Source: Verrucomicrobiota bacterium (GTDB lineage Bacteria; Verrucomicrobiota; Verrucomicrobiia; Verrucomicrobiales; Akkermansiaceae). Taken from it: a stretch of 12,541 bases of DNA. Shown piece after piece: positions 1 through 6,571 of the stretch. Under the pieces are notes generated by a model. That model saw only the letters and a list, made by a program, of their open reading frames with translations, had not been told where the DNA came from and searched no databases. Numbering within the stretch: the stretch's first letter is position 1; every line of letters begins with the position of its first letter. The stretch spans positions 1 through 12,541 of the forward strand of contig WBXE01000052.1 of assembly GCA_008932955.1 (NCBI GenBank), written 5' to 3'. The translations under genes and the position numbers were made by a program.

Positions 1-48
1 GCGCCTGTCGAGCCAAGCGCCTGTCGAGCCAAGCGCCTGTCGAGCCAA
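1..48. repeat. 16-bp tandem repeat, three exact copies
   Basis: The unit GCGCCTGTCGAGCCAA is repeated three times head to tail at 1-16, 17-32 and 33-48. The array starts at the first base of the window, so it may extend further left. The next bases (GCCAGG) are not another copy. The period of 16 is not a multiple of 3, so an array inside a gene would shift frame with each copy. I see no gene reading through it and take it as an intergenic minisatellite-like array. Confidence 0.85.
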
Positions 49-152
49 GCCAGGAACGCTTGATACGGAGAGGGGCGAGAGGATCGCGATGGTTTTATTT
101 TGCTGGAATCGCGCGGCGGACTTGTTCAGCGTGGCAAGCGTCAGCCGTAATC

Positions 153-763
153 ATGAATGCCCTTTTCAGCGCCTGTTGCCTTGCCTGCCTGGCACCTACG
201 GTTTTGTCGGCCGCTGACAGACCGCGGTGGGTGGTGGTGGCGATCCGCTATTATCTAACGGAAGGCACGAGTCATGGCCATATGTATCTGTTCGATGCAG
301 AAGCCAAGGAGCTGCGGCAGCTGACGCGTGATGACGCAGGCCAGGATCACGATCCGGTATTTTCGCCCGACGGCGGCAGCATTGTCTATCGGCGGCGACT
401 GGCCGGCGGCGAGCATTGGTGGAGCATTCGCACCTGTGGCGAGGGCGACCAAGCCCTCGATCAGGCAGCTGCATGGCATCAGAAAAACGCGGCGGCTCCG
501 GCCCGCTTCGACTACCCCAAAGCAGTGACGATTCCAGGTCAGCCGGGCGGCGGGCGGAGCTACACGACCAGTAAGGCGGGCGACGCTACCTGCCGCTGGG
601 CAACGGCAACAAGACGGTGAATTGCAGTTATCTGGACTTGTGGGACGCCCGGCTGCGGCGGATGCGTTTTGCCGAGAAAAAGCCCGGTATTTTCTATGGT
701 GCCAGTCTGTTTGTGGAAGCAACCCCCGCGCAGGTGATCACTATCCCTGGCAATGCCAGATAA
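153..763 (+). pseudogene. Broken gene for an exported protein with a PD40-type beta-propeller repeat
   Basis: The ATG at 153 opens a convincing signal peptide (MNALFSACCLACLAPTVLSAA). It is followed by a segment with one PD40/TolB-like repeat whose core is DHDPVFSPDGGSIVYRR, about 65-80 residues from the start. This frame runs into a stop at 618-620, ending in low-quality sequence. From about 575 to the TAA at 761-763 a different frame (shifted relative to the first) carries protein-like sequence, including YLPLGNGNKTVNCSYLDLWD and FYGASLFVEATP. That reads as the real C-terminus. A frameshift therefore lies between about 573 and 587. About 200 residues and one repeat are far too few for a propeller, so I infer an internal deletion as well. 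No function can be assigned beyond an exported propeller-like protein. Alternatives are a sequencing error for the frameshift, or a short single-repeat protein. Confidence 0.6.
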
Positions 764-865
764 GTGCCATGGATCGGCACAATGGACTTATTCCTGCACA
801 CGAATGACAAGCAGCATACAGAGCTAGCCTCAGACCCGGCGGCAAGCTATGCTGCGTGGCGTTGC

Positions 866-3800
866 ATGAACCCTCCTTCATCATCGCCCTTGCCTGCTGA
901 CCTGTTTGCGGAACCCGCCAACTGGCTGGTGGCGGCCTCCGGCCAGGCGGAAGGGCGCTTGAGCGCGATCGGCGGGCCTGCGGGCCAGGCGGGCCTGCGG
1001 CTCGAGTATGATTTTCATGGAGGCAGCGGCTTTGTGGTGATTCGCAAGGAGCTTGGCATCGCCTTGCCCGAGACATTTGCCATTGGCTTCAAGCTGCGCG
1101 GCGAAGGCCCGCCCAACCATTTTGAATTCAAAGTGGCGGATCGCGGCGGGGCGAATGTGTGGCGCCATCTGCAGCCAGATTGCCCGTGGCCGCCAGAGTG
1201 GACGCCGAGGCAGGTTCGCGAACGCGACCTGCCCTTTGCCTGGGGACCGGCCGGTGGCGGAGCGGCTGCCGAGGTCGGGGCCATCGAATTTGCAGTGGTG
1301 GCCGGGCCAGGTGGCTGTGGCACGCTGGAACTGACGGATTTTTCGCTGCGCGATGAATCGTTCCGGAGCGCGGCGCAGGTCGCCGCCTCCAGCAGCGCGC
1401 CGGGGCATGCGGCAGCAGCGGTGTTTTCCGGCGGCGGCTGGCAGGCGGAAAAAAACGACCCGCACCCGTGGTGGAGCGTGGACTTTGGACGGCCGCAACG
1501 CTTCGGAGGAATGAGCATCGATTGGCCTGAATGCTTGCCACCGCGGGCCTACGTCATGGAAGTGTCGGCCGATGGCAGCAACTGGACGGCGGTGCATCAG
1601 GCAAGCCGCGCCTCTGGGGCCCGCAGCCACATCGCGGTGGCGGGCGGCGAGGCACGCCACTTGCGCCTGTCATTTGCGCATGCCGGGTGTGCGGCCATCA
1701 CCGGGATAAAAATCCAACCAGACGGATTTTCCCGCAGTCCTAACGAATTCATGCATGCCGTCGCAGCGGACGCACCGCGCGGCTGGCACCCGCGCTACTG
1801 GCATCGCGAGCAATCGTACTGGACGCCGGTTGGCACGCCGGAAGGAGGCCGCCGCGCCCTGCTCAACGAAGAAGGCCTGCTTGAAGTGGATGAGGCCGGG
1901 TTTTCCCTGGAACCGTTTTTGTTGATAGATGGGCGCCTCGTCACCTGGGATGATGTGACGACCACCCCGGCGCTGCCCGCCGATGGTGCGCCGCTACCCA
2001 GCGTTACCTGGCAACTGCCGGGCATGCGGCTGCATGTGCGGCCGTGGGTCGACGGCCGCGGTACCAATCTAACACTGCGGGCAAGTTACCGGGTGGAATG
2101 GGACGAGTCCCCTCCCCCGGCTTCGCGGTTGGTGGTGGCGCTGCGACCGTTGCAAGTGAATCCGCCATGGCAGGCATTCCGCAATTTGGGCGGCATCAGC
2201 CCGATCCATCACATCCGCGGCGATGCCGCCGGTCTGCGGGTGGACGGACGCCAAGTATTTCCCAACATTCCTGCCGACGCCGTGGGGGCGGCCGCATTTG
2301 AGGAGGGCGGAGTGTTGCCCTATCTAGCAAACGGCCTGCTGCCGGCCAGCGCAGCGGTTGAAGATGCCTCGGGCCTGGCGTCCGCGGCGCTGGTGTGGGA
2401 CATCGGTCCGGCCCGCAACGAAGTGATTATTGCAGTGCCGTTTTTCGCGCAGGCGGCGGAGTTGGTGGAAAATGCGCGGGACGCGGCTCTAAGCGAATGG
2501 AACACCCTGCTCGACCGGGTGCAATGGCGGGTGCCAGCCAGCGCGGCGCCGGCCATCGCCTGCTTCCGCACGGCTGCGGCTCACATCCTCATCAACCGCG
2601 ATGGCGCGGCGATCCAACCCGGGCCGCGCCGCTACACCCGCTCGTGGATCCGTGATTGCGTGATCATGGGGGCCGCCCTGGCCAAGGCCAACATTCCGCA
2701 CGCACTCAGTGAGTTTTTGCAATGGTATGTGCCGTTCCAGCGTGCCGACGGCTTCGTGCCCTGCGTGGTAGACCGAGATGGCATCGACTGGCTAGTCGAA
2801 CATGACAGCCACGGCCAATTGCTGTGGGGCGTGCGCGAGGTATTCCGCGCCGAGGACGACCGGGCATTTTTGGAAAGCATGCGGCAACCCGTGATCCGGG
2901 CGGCGGAATACCTGCTGCACTTGCGCGGCTTGCGCATGACTGCGGAATACACCACCCCGGAACACGCCGCTTGTTACGGCTTACTGCCCGAAAGTGCGAG
3001 CCACGAGGGATATCTGGCGCATCCGGTGCATTCCTATTGGGATGATTTTTGGGGCGTCCGCGGCCTCCACGCCGCCGCCGAATTGGCCCGCGCTATGGAT
3101 CTGCCAGAGGCCGCCGAGCGCTGGCAGCGCGCCGCCACCGCCTTTCTAACCGACGTTCGGCGCTCACTGGAACACGTCATCGCAAACCACAAGCTAGCCT
3201 ATATCCCAGGCTCGGTGGAGTGGGCGGACTTCGACCCGACGGCCACCGCCAATGCCATCGCGTTGCTAGATTTCGCCGACGATCTACCAGCGGTCGAGTT
3301 GCACGCGATGTTGGAAACTTACCTCGCCGGATTCCGCCGCAAACATCGCGGCCAGATGCCATGGATGAATTACACGGCTTATGAAATCCGCCTCATCGGG
3401 GCCTTCGTGCGCCTCGGCCAACGCGCCGCAGCCAATGAGTTGTTGGAATTTTTCCTCACCGACCGGCGGCCTATCGGCTGGAACCAGTGGCCAGAAATCA
3501 CCTGGCAAAATCCCCGCGCGCCCGGGCATTTGGGCGATGTGCCGCACACATGGATTGCGGCGGAATACTTGCTGGCGCTCGCCTCGATGGTGGCGAGCGA
3601 ACGCGACGGCAGCGACTCCCTGGTGCTGGCCGGCGGCTTGTCATGGGAGTGGATAGTCCAAGACGATGGGTTTGCGGTGGCCGGACTTCCCACCCGCCAC
3701 GGGTTGTTGGATTTTAAAATCTCCGCCACTAGCAACAGCCACATCGCCATTGAAGTCGCCGGCTTGGCAACATTGCCGACCGGCGGCCTGTGGCTCGCGC

Positions 3801-3943
3801 CACCGTTGCCGCTGGGCCAAAAAATCCTCTGTGCCACCACCGCCAACGGTGAAGCACTCCAACTCAATGCCGCAGCGACTACGGCCATCGTAACCAGCCT
3901 ACCGCTGAGCGCCGACCTGCGACTCGGCCCGGATGAATCTTAG
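866..3943 (+). CDS. Large discoidin-containing glycoside hydrolase of the six-hairpin (alpha/alpha)6 type
   Basis: The product is 1025 residues if ATG 866 is used. The order is: an N-terminal beta-rich, carbohydrate-binding-like region (about 15-165); an F5/8 type C (discoidin)-like domain (about 170-290, with WWSVDFGRPQRFGGMSI and YVMEVSADGSNWTAV); a beta-sandwich linker region (about 310-550); a helical catalytic domain (about 555-910); and a small C-terminal beta domain (about 915-1025). Helical-domain signatures are RSWIRDCVIMG (W594-D597), HSYWDDFWGVRGL (D726, D727) and NQWPEITWQNP (E877). Acidic residues at these places are the candidate catalytic acid and base, by analogy with inverting (alpha/alpha)6 glycosidases. 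The substrate is unknown. Start choice is uncertain: the frame is open from a GTG at 764 directly after the preceding stop, and ATG 782 is possible, but domain-like sequence begins near 866. None of the starts has a signal peptide, which suggests cytoplasmic action on imported oligosaccharides. The adjacent transporter gene is convergent, so it is not in the same transcript. Confidence 0.8.
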   Translation: MNPPSSSPLPADLFAEPANWLVAASGQAEGRLSAIGGPAGQAGLRLEYDFHGGSGFVVIRKELGIALPETFAIGFKLRGEGPPNHFEFKVADRGGANVWRHLQPDCPWPPEWTPRQVRERDLPFAWGPAGGGAAAEVGAIEFAVVAGPGGCGTLELTDFSLRDESFRSAAQVAASSSAPGHAAAAVFSGGGWQAEKNDPHPWWSVDFGRPQRFGGMSIDWPECLPPRAYVMEVSADGSNWTAVHQASRASGARSHIAVAGGEARHLRLSFAHAGCAAITGIKIQPDGFSRSPNEFMHAVAADAPRGWHPRYWHREQSYWTPVGTPEGGRRALLNEEGLLEVDEAGFSLEPFLLIDGRLVTWDDVTTTPALPADGAPLPSVTWQLPGMRLHVRPWVDGRGTNLTLRASYRVEWDESPPPASRLVVALRPLQVNPPWQAFRNLGGISPIHHIRGDAAGLRVDGRQVFPNIPADAVGAAAFEEGGVLPYLANGLLPASAAVEDASGLASAALVWDIGPARNEVIIAVPFFAQAAELVENARDAALSEWNTLLDRVQWRVPASAAPAIACFRTAAAHILINRDGAAIQPGPRRYTRSWIRDCVIMGAALAKANIPHALSEFLQWYVPFQRADGFVPCVVDRDGIDWLVEHDSHGQLLWGVREVFRAEDDRAFLESMRQPVIRAAEYLLHLRGLRMTAEYTTPEHAACYGLLPESASHEGYLAHPVHSYWDDFWGVRGLHAAAELARAMDLPEAAERWQRAATAFLTDVRRSLEHVIANHKLAYIPGSVEWADFDPTATANAIALLDFADDLPAVELHAMLETYLAGFRRKHRGQMPWMNYTAYEIRLIGAFVRLGQRAAANELLEFFLTDRRPIGWNQWPEITWQNPRAPGHLGDVPHTWIAAEYLLALASMVASERDGSDSLVLAGGLSWEWIVQDDGFAVAGLPTRHGLLDFKISATSNSHIAIEVAGLATLPTGGLWLAPPLPLGQKILCATTANGEALQLNAAATTAIVTSLPLSADLRLGPDES

Positions 3944-4082
3944 GACTTAACGATCTGCTAGCCATGCGAAGTGCATCAGCACATTACATGGTGACAGCTA
4001 AGTCATTGCGTTCGGGGTTAAAGTTGCAGTAGCAGGTGGCTTGCACTGCATCAAAAGCGAGAGGGGTCCCTGAGTTCTGAAG

Positions 4083-5363
4083 CTAGGGCATGACGGGTGG
4101 CGTTTCCTCTTCCCGGTAATCCACCAGCAGTTTGGGTAGAAACGGCACCGCGACCAGAACGAGCAGGGTGGTGGCGGCATTGAGCCAGACGAGTTGCTTG
4201 AAGGTGCAATGGCGGTTCTCGTAGAGGGCCGAGCCGATCAGATCAGAACACAACAGACCCCAGTTCCAAACGCTGATGATGATCGAGTAGCCGAGCGCTT
4301 CACTACCTTTTGGCGTAGCACGCACCGCGAGATCATAGAGCGGCATTTGCACCAAGGCGTAGGCGAAAAAGTATGCCGCCTCGATGATTAGAGCCGACTT
4401 AAAATCGTCGTATCCGAGATAGAGTAGAGAAATCAGGCCGGAAAAAATAATGCCGCCGTAGAGCAGCGGCCGCAACGCAATGCGCTTGCAAAAGTAGCCG
4501 TAGAAAAACGCCCCGCTGATTCCCGCGATGGCATCAATCAGCGTGAGCAGCCCGATCATATTCTCAGAAAAATGCAGATTGTCAGTTTGATAGAACATCA
4601 GTGGAGTGGAAAACCCGGGCGCAAACTGCACTAAAAATAGCAAGCCGGCGCTTGCCCAGAGAGCTCGCGAACGTAGGGCAACCTTGAGTTGTGCTTTGAT
4701 GCCGGTCCACGCGCGAGGATTGGGGCGAGCAACCTGATCTTCGCGATAATGAAAGAACGTGATCCCACACACCACCAAAAGCGGCAGTGCCGCCGCCATC
4801 GCTGTGATGGCCAGAGAACGGGTCGCAATGAAAGCCCCCAGCGGAATGCCAAGGCTGCCGACATTCATGGCGACGACCCGCCAGGCGCTCAAGCGTCCGC
4901 TTGCCTGGAAGACCTGCCCGCCCTCGACAAGCAGGCCGCCGGCCACCGTGCTGACAAACACCAGGGCGATGTTCATAATGGTGACCATTAGGACCAGCGG
5001 TGCGAACGCGGGGGGGACGCCAGCCACCGCCAACCACAACAAGCCGCTGAGCAAGGTGCTCAGCAGCAAATAGAAACGCCGCCGGCTGCCGAAGAGCGGC
5101 AGGCCGTCACAGATGATTCCGGCGATGATTTTCAGATTCCACGGCATCGCCGCGAGCTGCAAGAACAGCGCGACGCGAAACGGGCCTTCGTGCAATTGAT
5201 CCTTGAGCAGGAATCGGAACGGATACAGGCCCAACACCCCGCTTTGGGCGAAGGTGCTCGCAAACATCCCCAAGCCCATGATCAGCGCAAGGTTGCGGTA
5301 ACGCGCGGATTTTATGCCGCTGTCTAATGGCTCGCGGGCAGCAGTCTCTTGGCTAAGGGGCAT
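4083..5363 (-). CDS. BT1/MFS-family membrane transporter
   Basis: This is a 426-residue, very hydrophobic protein with roughly a dozen predicted membrane spans. The conserved cytoplasmic motif after the second or third span is PWNLKIIAGIICDGLPLFG followed by SRRRFYLL (residues 74-100, with D86 and R94-R96). It matches the folate-biopterin transporter (BT1) branch of the major facilitator superfamily. Family members in eukaryotes and cyanobacteria move folates or pterins; the substrate in heterotrophic bacteria is generally unknown and the sequence does not reveal it. The N-terminus (about 20 residues) and C-terminus (DYREEETPPVMP) are polar and probably cytoplasmic. The start at 5363 has no recognisable SD, but a short ORF with an SD-like sequence overlaps it from upstream (see 5353-5430), so translation may be coupled. 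The gene is convergent with the glycosidase gene, with 139 bases between them. Confidence 0.8.
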   Translation of the reverse strand: MPLSQETAAREPLDSGIKSARYRNLALIMGLGMFASTFAQSGVLGLYPFRFLLKDQLHEGPFRVALFLQLAAMPWNLKIIAGIICDGLPLFGSRRRFYLLLSTLLSGLLWLAVAGVPPAFAPLVLMVTIMNIALVFVSTVAGGLLVEGGQVFQASGRLSAWRVVAMNVGSLGIPLGAFIATRSLAITAMAAALPLLVVCGITFFHYREDQVARPNPRAWTGIKAQLKVALRSRALWASAGLLFLVQFAPGFSTPLMFYQTDNLHFSENMIGLLTLIDAIAGISGAFFYGYFCKRIALRPLLYGGIIFSGLISLLYLGYDDFKSALIIEAAYFFAYALVQMPLYDLAVRATPKGSEALGYSIIISVWNWGLLCSDLIGSALYENRHCTFKQLVWLNAATTLLVLVAVPFLPKLLVDYREEETPPVMP

Positions 5364-5430
5364 GTGCGGGCGACGCTAGCACACGCTTCACCGACTTGAA
5401 ATCCCCACTTGTGCATCGGCGTGGATCCAT
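5353..5430 (-). CDS. Possible 25-codon upstream ORF overlapping the transporter start
   Basis: On the minus strand an ATG at 5430 opens a 25-codon ORF (beginning MDPRRCTSGDFKSVK) ending in TAG at 5353-5355. It overlaps the first 11 bases of the transporter gene in a different frame. A purine-rich GGAGGAAG (5441-5448) lies 10 bases upstream of its ATG, the best SD-like sequence near this gene, while the transporter ATG itself has none. This would fit a leader ORF that brings ribosomes to the transporter start. The peptide resembles no family I know, and short ORFs like this often occur by chance. Confidence 0.25.
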   Translation of the reverse strand: MDPRRCTSGDFKSVKRVLASPAHAP

Positions 5431-5454
5431 AGCGAAAAATCTTCCTCCCACGCC
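5418..5454 (-). promoter_or_regulatory. Candidate leader hairpin enclosing an SD and ATG
   Basis: GGCGTGG (5418-5424) and CCACGCC (5448-5454) are perfect 7-bp inverted repeats separated by 23 bases. In the transporter transcript the loop would contain the GAGGAAG sequence and the ATG of the 25-codon upstream ORF. Such a hairpin could affect access to that initiation site. No T-run follows, so it is not a terminator. A GC-rich 7-bp pair can also arise by chance. Confidence 0.3.
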
Positions 5455-5577
5455 CGTTTTACGGCAGCAGGCCTTGTTTGGCGTTCTGACCTAACAGGTC
5501 GATTATGATCCTGTGCAGGGCATTAGCTCGTCCGCGCTGCCAGATTAGCGGAGAGATCAGGTGGCGGCAGCTTCGAT

Positions 5578-5722
5578 GAGCGGCAGCAGTTTCACCTTCG
5601 CCTCGGGGGGGTGCCGCCGGAGGGCCGCCGACGCTGGATTCAGATAGGTATGGGCCGCGGAGCCGATGTAGCCGATTCGGACTTCGGCGCGCTGGCCCGC
5701 GCAACTCGGCAAGTGCCATGAA
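5578..5722 (-). pseudogene. Fragment of a LysR-type transcriptional regulator
   Basis: Reading the minus strand, residues from FMALAELRGPARR (5722-5684) continue, after a +1/-1 frame change at about 5686, into EVRIGYIGSAAHTYLNPAS and then AALRRHPPEAKVKLLPL (to 5578). This matches the linker and first strand-helix-strand of the LysR substrate-binding domain. The family pattern there is a helical linker, then L-R-I-G-Y-x-x-S-A, a proline, and F/L-R-x-x-x-P-x-V. No helix-turn-helix can be found upstream (above 5722), and the frame closes at about 5557 after only about 70 codons. It is therefore a short remnant with a frameshift, not a working regulator. The identification rests on one conserved stretch of about 35 residues. 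Confidence 0.5.
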
Positions 5723-5886
5723 CACACCATCCACACCCACGCCGCTGGCTCTATCGAATCCACCACCGCCAATCCTCTCTGCAGCTTGCTTCACAGCTTG
5801 GTCCGCGGTAACGACTCCGCCACTCCCGCAATGCTTCGCCTGGCGCTGGCCGCTGGTCCATGGACCGTCATTTCACCCGGGCCTAA

Positions 5887-6069
5887 CCATCAGCCCGGCG
5901 CGTGGTGCTGCGCACGAACCATGCCGGGCGCCTGGCGAATTTCTATCCTGATAGTGCTGATTGGCGTAGCGCCGTGCGGCGGGTCATTCGCCTCACTCCG
6001 GGCTTGCAGGGGGCCGCCGATCACGGGGTGAGCTGGGCGGTCTCTTTTACCCAACCTCATTGCCCGTGA
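5887..6069 (+). pseudogene. Unidentified coding-like C-terminal fragment
   Basis: One plus-strand frame is open from just after a stop at 5884-5886 to a TGA at 6067-6069 and has no good start codon. The 60-residue translation (with RRVVLRTNHAGRLANFYPDS, then DWRSAVRRVIRLTPGL and a tail ending TQPHCP) has balanced composition and G/C-rich third positions, like a real protein end. Upstream, another frame (about 5835-5885, with ALAAGPWTVISPG) could be the preceding part, which would imply a frameshift near 5885. I do not recognise the family. It could also be a chance ORF. Confidence 0.3.
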
Positions 6070-6080
6070 TCACTACAGGC

Positions 6081-6150
6081 AGCAAAAAGACTGCTAGCTC
6101 ATGCTTCAGAGGGCTGAATCTTACCTCCGATTTACTGTGCCCTTGAGCAT
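6081..6150 (-). terminator. Possible terminator after tRNA-Val
   Basis: Downstream of the tRNA on the minus strand, the sequences at 6139-6150 and 6101-6114 form an imperfect 12-bp stem with two single-base bulges (ATGCT, CA and AGGGC blocks pairing). A run TCTTTTTG follows (complement of 6083-6090). The T-run is about 12 bases beyond the stem, further than in a textbook intrinsic terminator. A weaker GCAG/CTGC pair (6079-6082 and 6091-6094) brackets the T-run. Confidence 0.35.
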
Positions 6151-6155
6151 AAGAA

Positions 6156-6230
6156 TGGTGCGCGATACTGGGTTCGAACCAGTGACCCCCTCCGTGTCAG
6201 GGAGGTGCTCTACCACTGAGCTAACCGCGC
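6156..6230 (-). tRNA. tRNA-Val (anticodon GAC)
   Basis: The minus strand reads GCGCGGTTAGCTCAGTGG and so on, folding as a complete cloverleaf. The acceptor stem is GCGCGGT/ATCGCGC (one G-U pair) and the D-loop has the usual GG. The anticodon stem is CCTCC/GGAGG with loop CTGACAC (anticodon GAC, valine), and the T-arm contains GGTTCGAACC. The discriminator base is A, and the 3' CCA is encoded (6156-6158). There is no intron or unusual arm. It is a single gene with no neighbouring tRNA. The 3' side faces the decayed region at 5364-6155, the usual side for integrase-driven insertions, but I see no integrase or duplicated tRNA end in the window. Confidence 0.95.
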
Positions 6231-6571
6231 ATGAGGGCTGCCTTGCAGGCGGACGAAACTAGGATAGCCTGCGCCACCGATGCAACCCCTTTTTTCGCTT
6301 TTTTGCGTGAAGCCCGCAGGGCCCGAGCCCGCCGCGCCTCCTCTCTTCAAGGCGAGCACAATCCGGCGCTGTGGCCTCGCGGATTGAAATCATTGACGCG
6401 GATGGCCATTCCCAAGTGGCTGATAGGCAAGTGCGACTTGGTGGCGGCCGCCGGCAAAAAAATGAGCGGGAGGCCCGAGGACCTCCCGCCAATCACGAAA
6501 CACTAAAGCAACTTTGAGATGCCGCGCGCGCAAACGCGCACAAATGAGCTCTCAGGTTGCCTGTGTCGGGA
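6231..6571. other. Gap between tRNA-Val and the BlaI-H1 gene
   Basis: This stretch holds the tRNA promoter region on its left side (minus strand; no clear -35/-10 pair seen) and the terminator of the BlaI-H1 gene at 6456-6489. The ORFs that cross it have no recognisable protein character. I see nothing else in it. Confidence 0.5.
6456..6489 (-). terminator. Intrinsic terminator of the BlaI-H1 gene
   Basis: On the minus strand, GCGGGAGG and CCTCCCGC (6482-6489 and 6466-6473) form a perfect 8-bp GC-rich stem with an 8-base loop. This is followed by CA and seven Ts (complement of 6456-6462). It lies about 80 bases after the stop codon of the 6572-7411 gene. This is the clearest terminator in the window. 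Confidence 0.85.

Larger units (their letters stand above)
5364..6155. other. Long stretch without an intact gene, holding gene remnants
   Basis: About 790 bases separate the transporter start from the tRNA gene, and no intact, family-like ORF spans it. It holds the upstream ORF and hairpin of the transporter, a LysR-type fragment on the minus strand (5578-5722), a coding-like fragment on the plus strand (5887-6069), and a hairpin just beyond the tRNA 3' end (6101-6150). The rest (about 5455-5577 and 5723-5886) has short overlapping ORFs with no recognisable protein character. The picture is of decayed coding DNA beside a tRNA gene. Confidence 0.5.

Noticed and set aside
881..1660. 259-codon minus-strand ORF inside the glycosidase gene
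   Set aside because: Arg/Pro/His-rich composition typical of antisense reading of GC-rich coding DNA; the plus strand has clear domains.
4026..4049. Bulged 8-bp hairpin between the convergent glycosidase and transporter genes as a shared terminator
   Set aside because: The stem has a bulge and no T-run follows on either strand, so the support is too weak.
6101..6230. Integration (att) site at the tRNA-Val 3' end
   Set aside because: No integrase gene and no repeated tRNA 3' end were seen in the window, so decayed neighbours alone do not support it.
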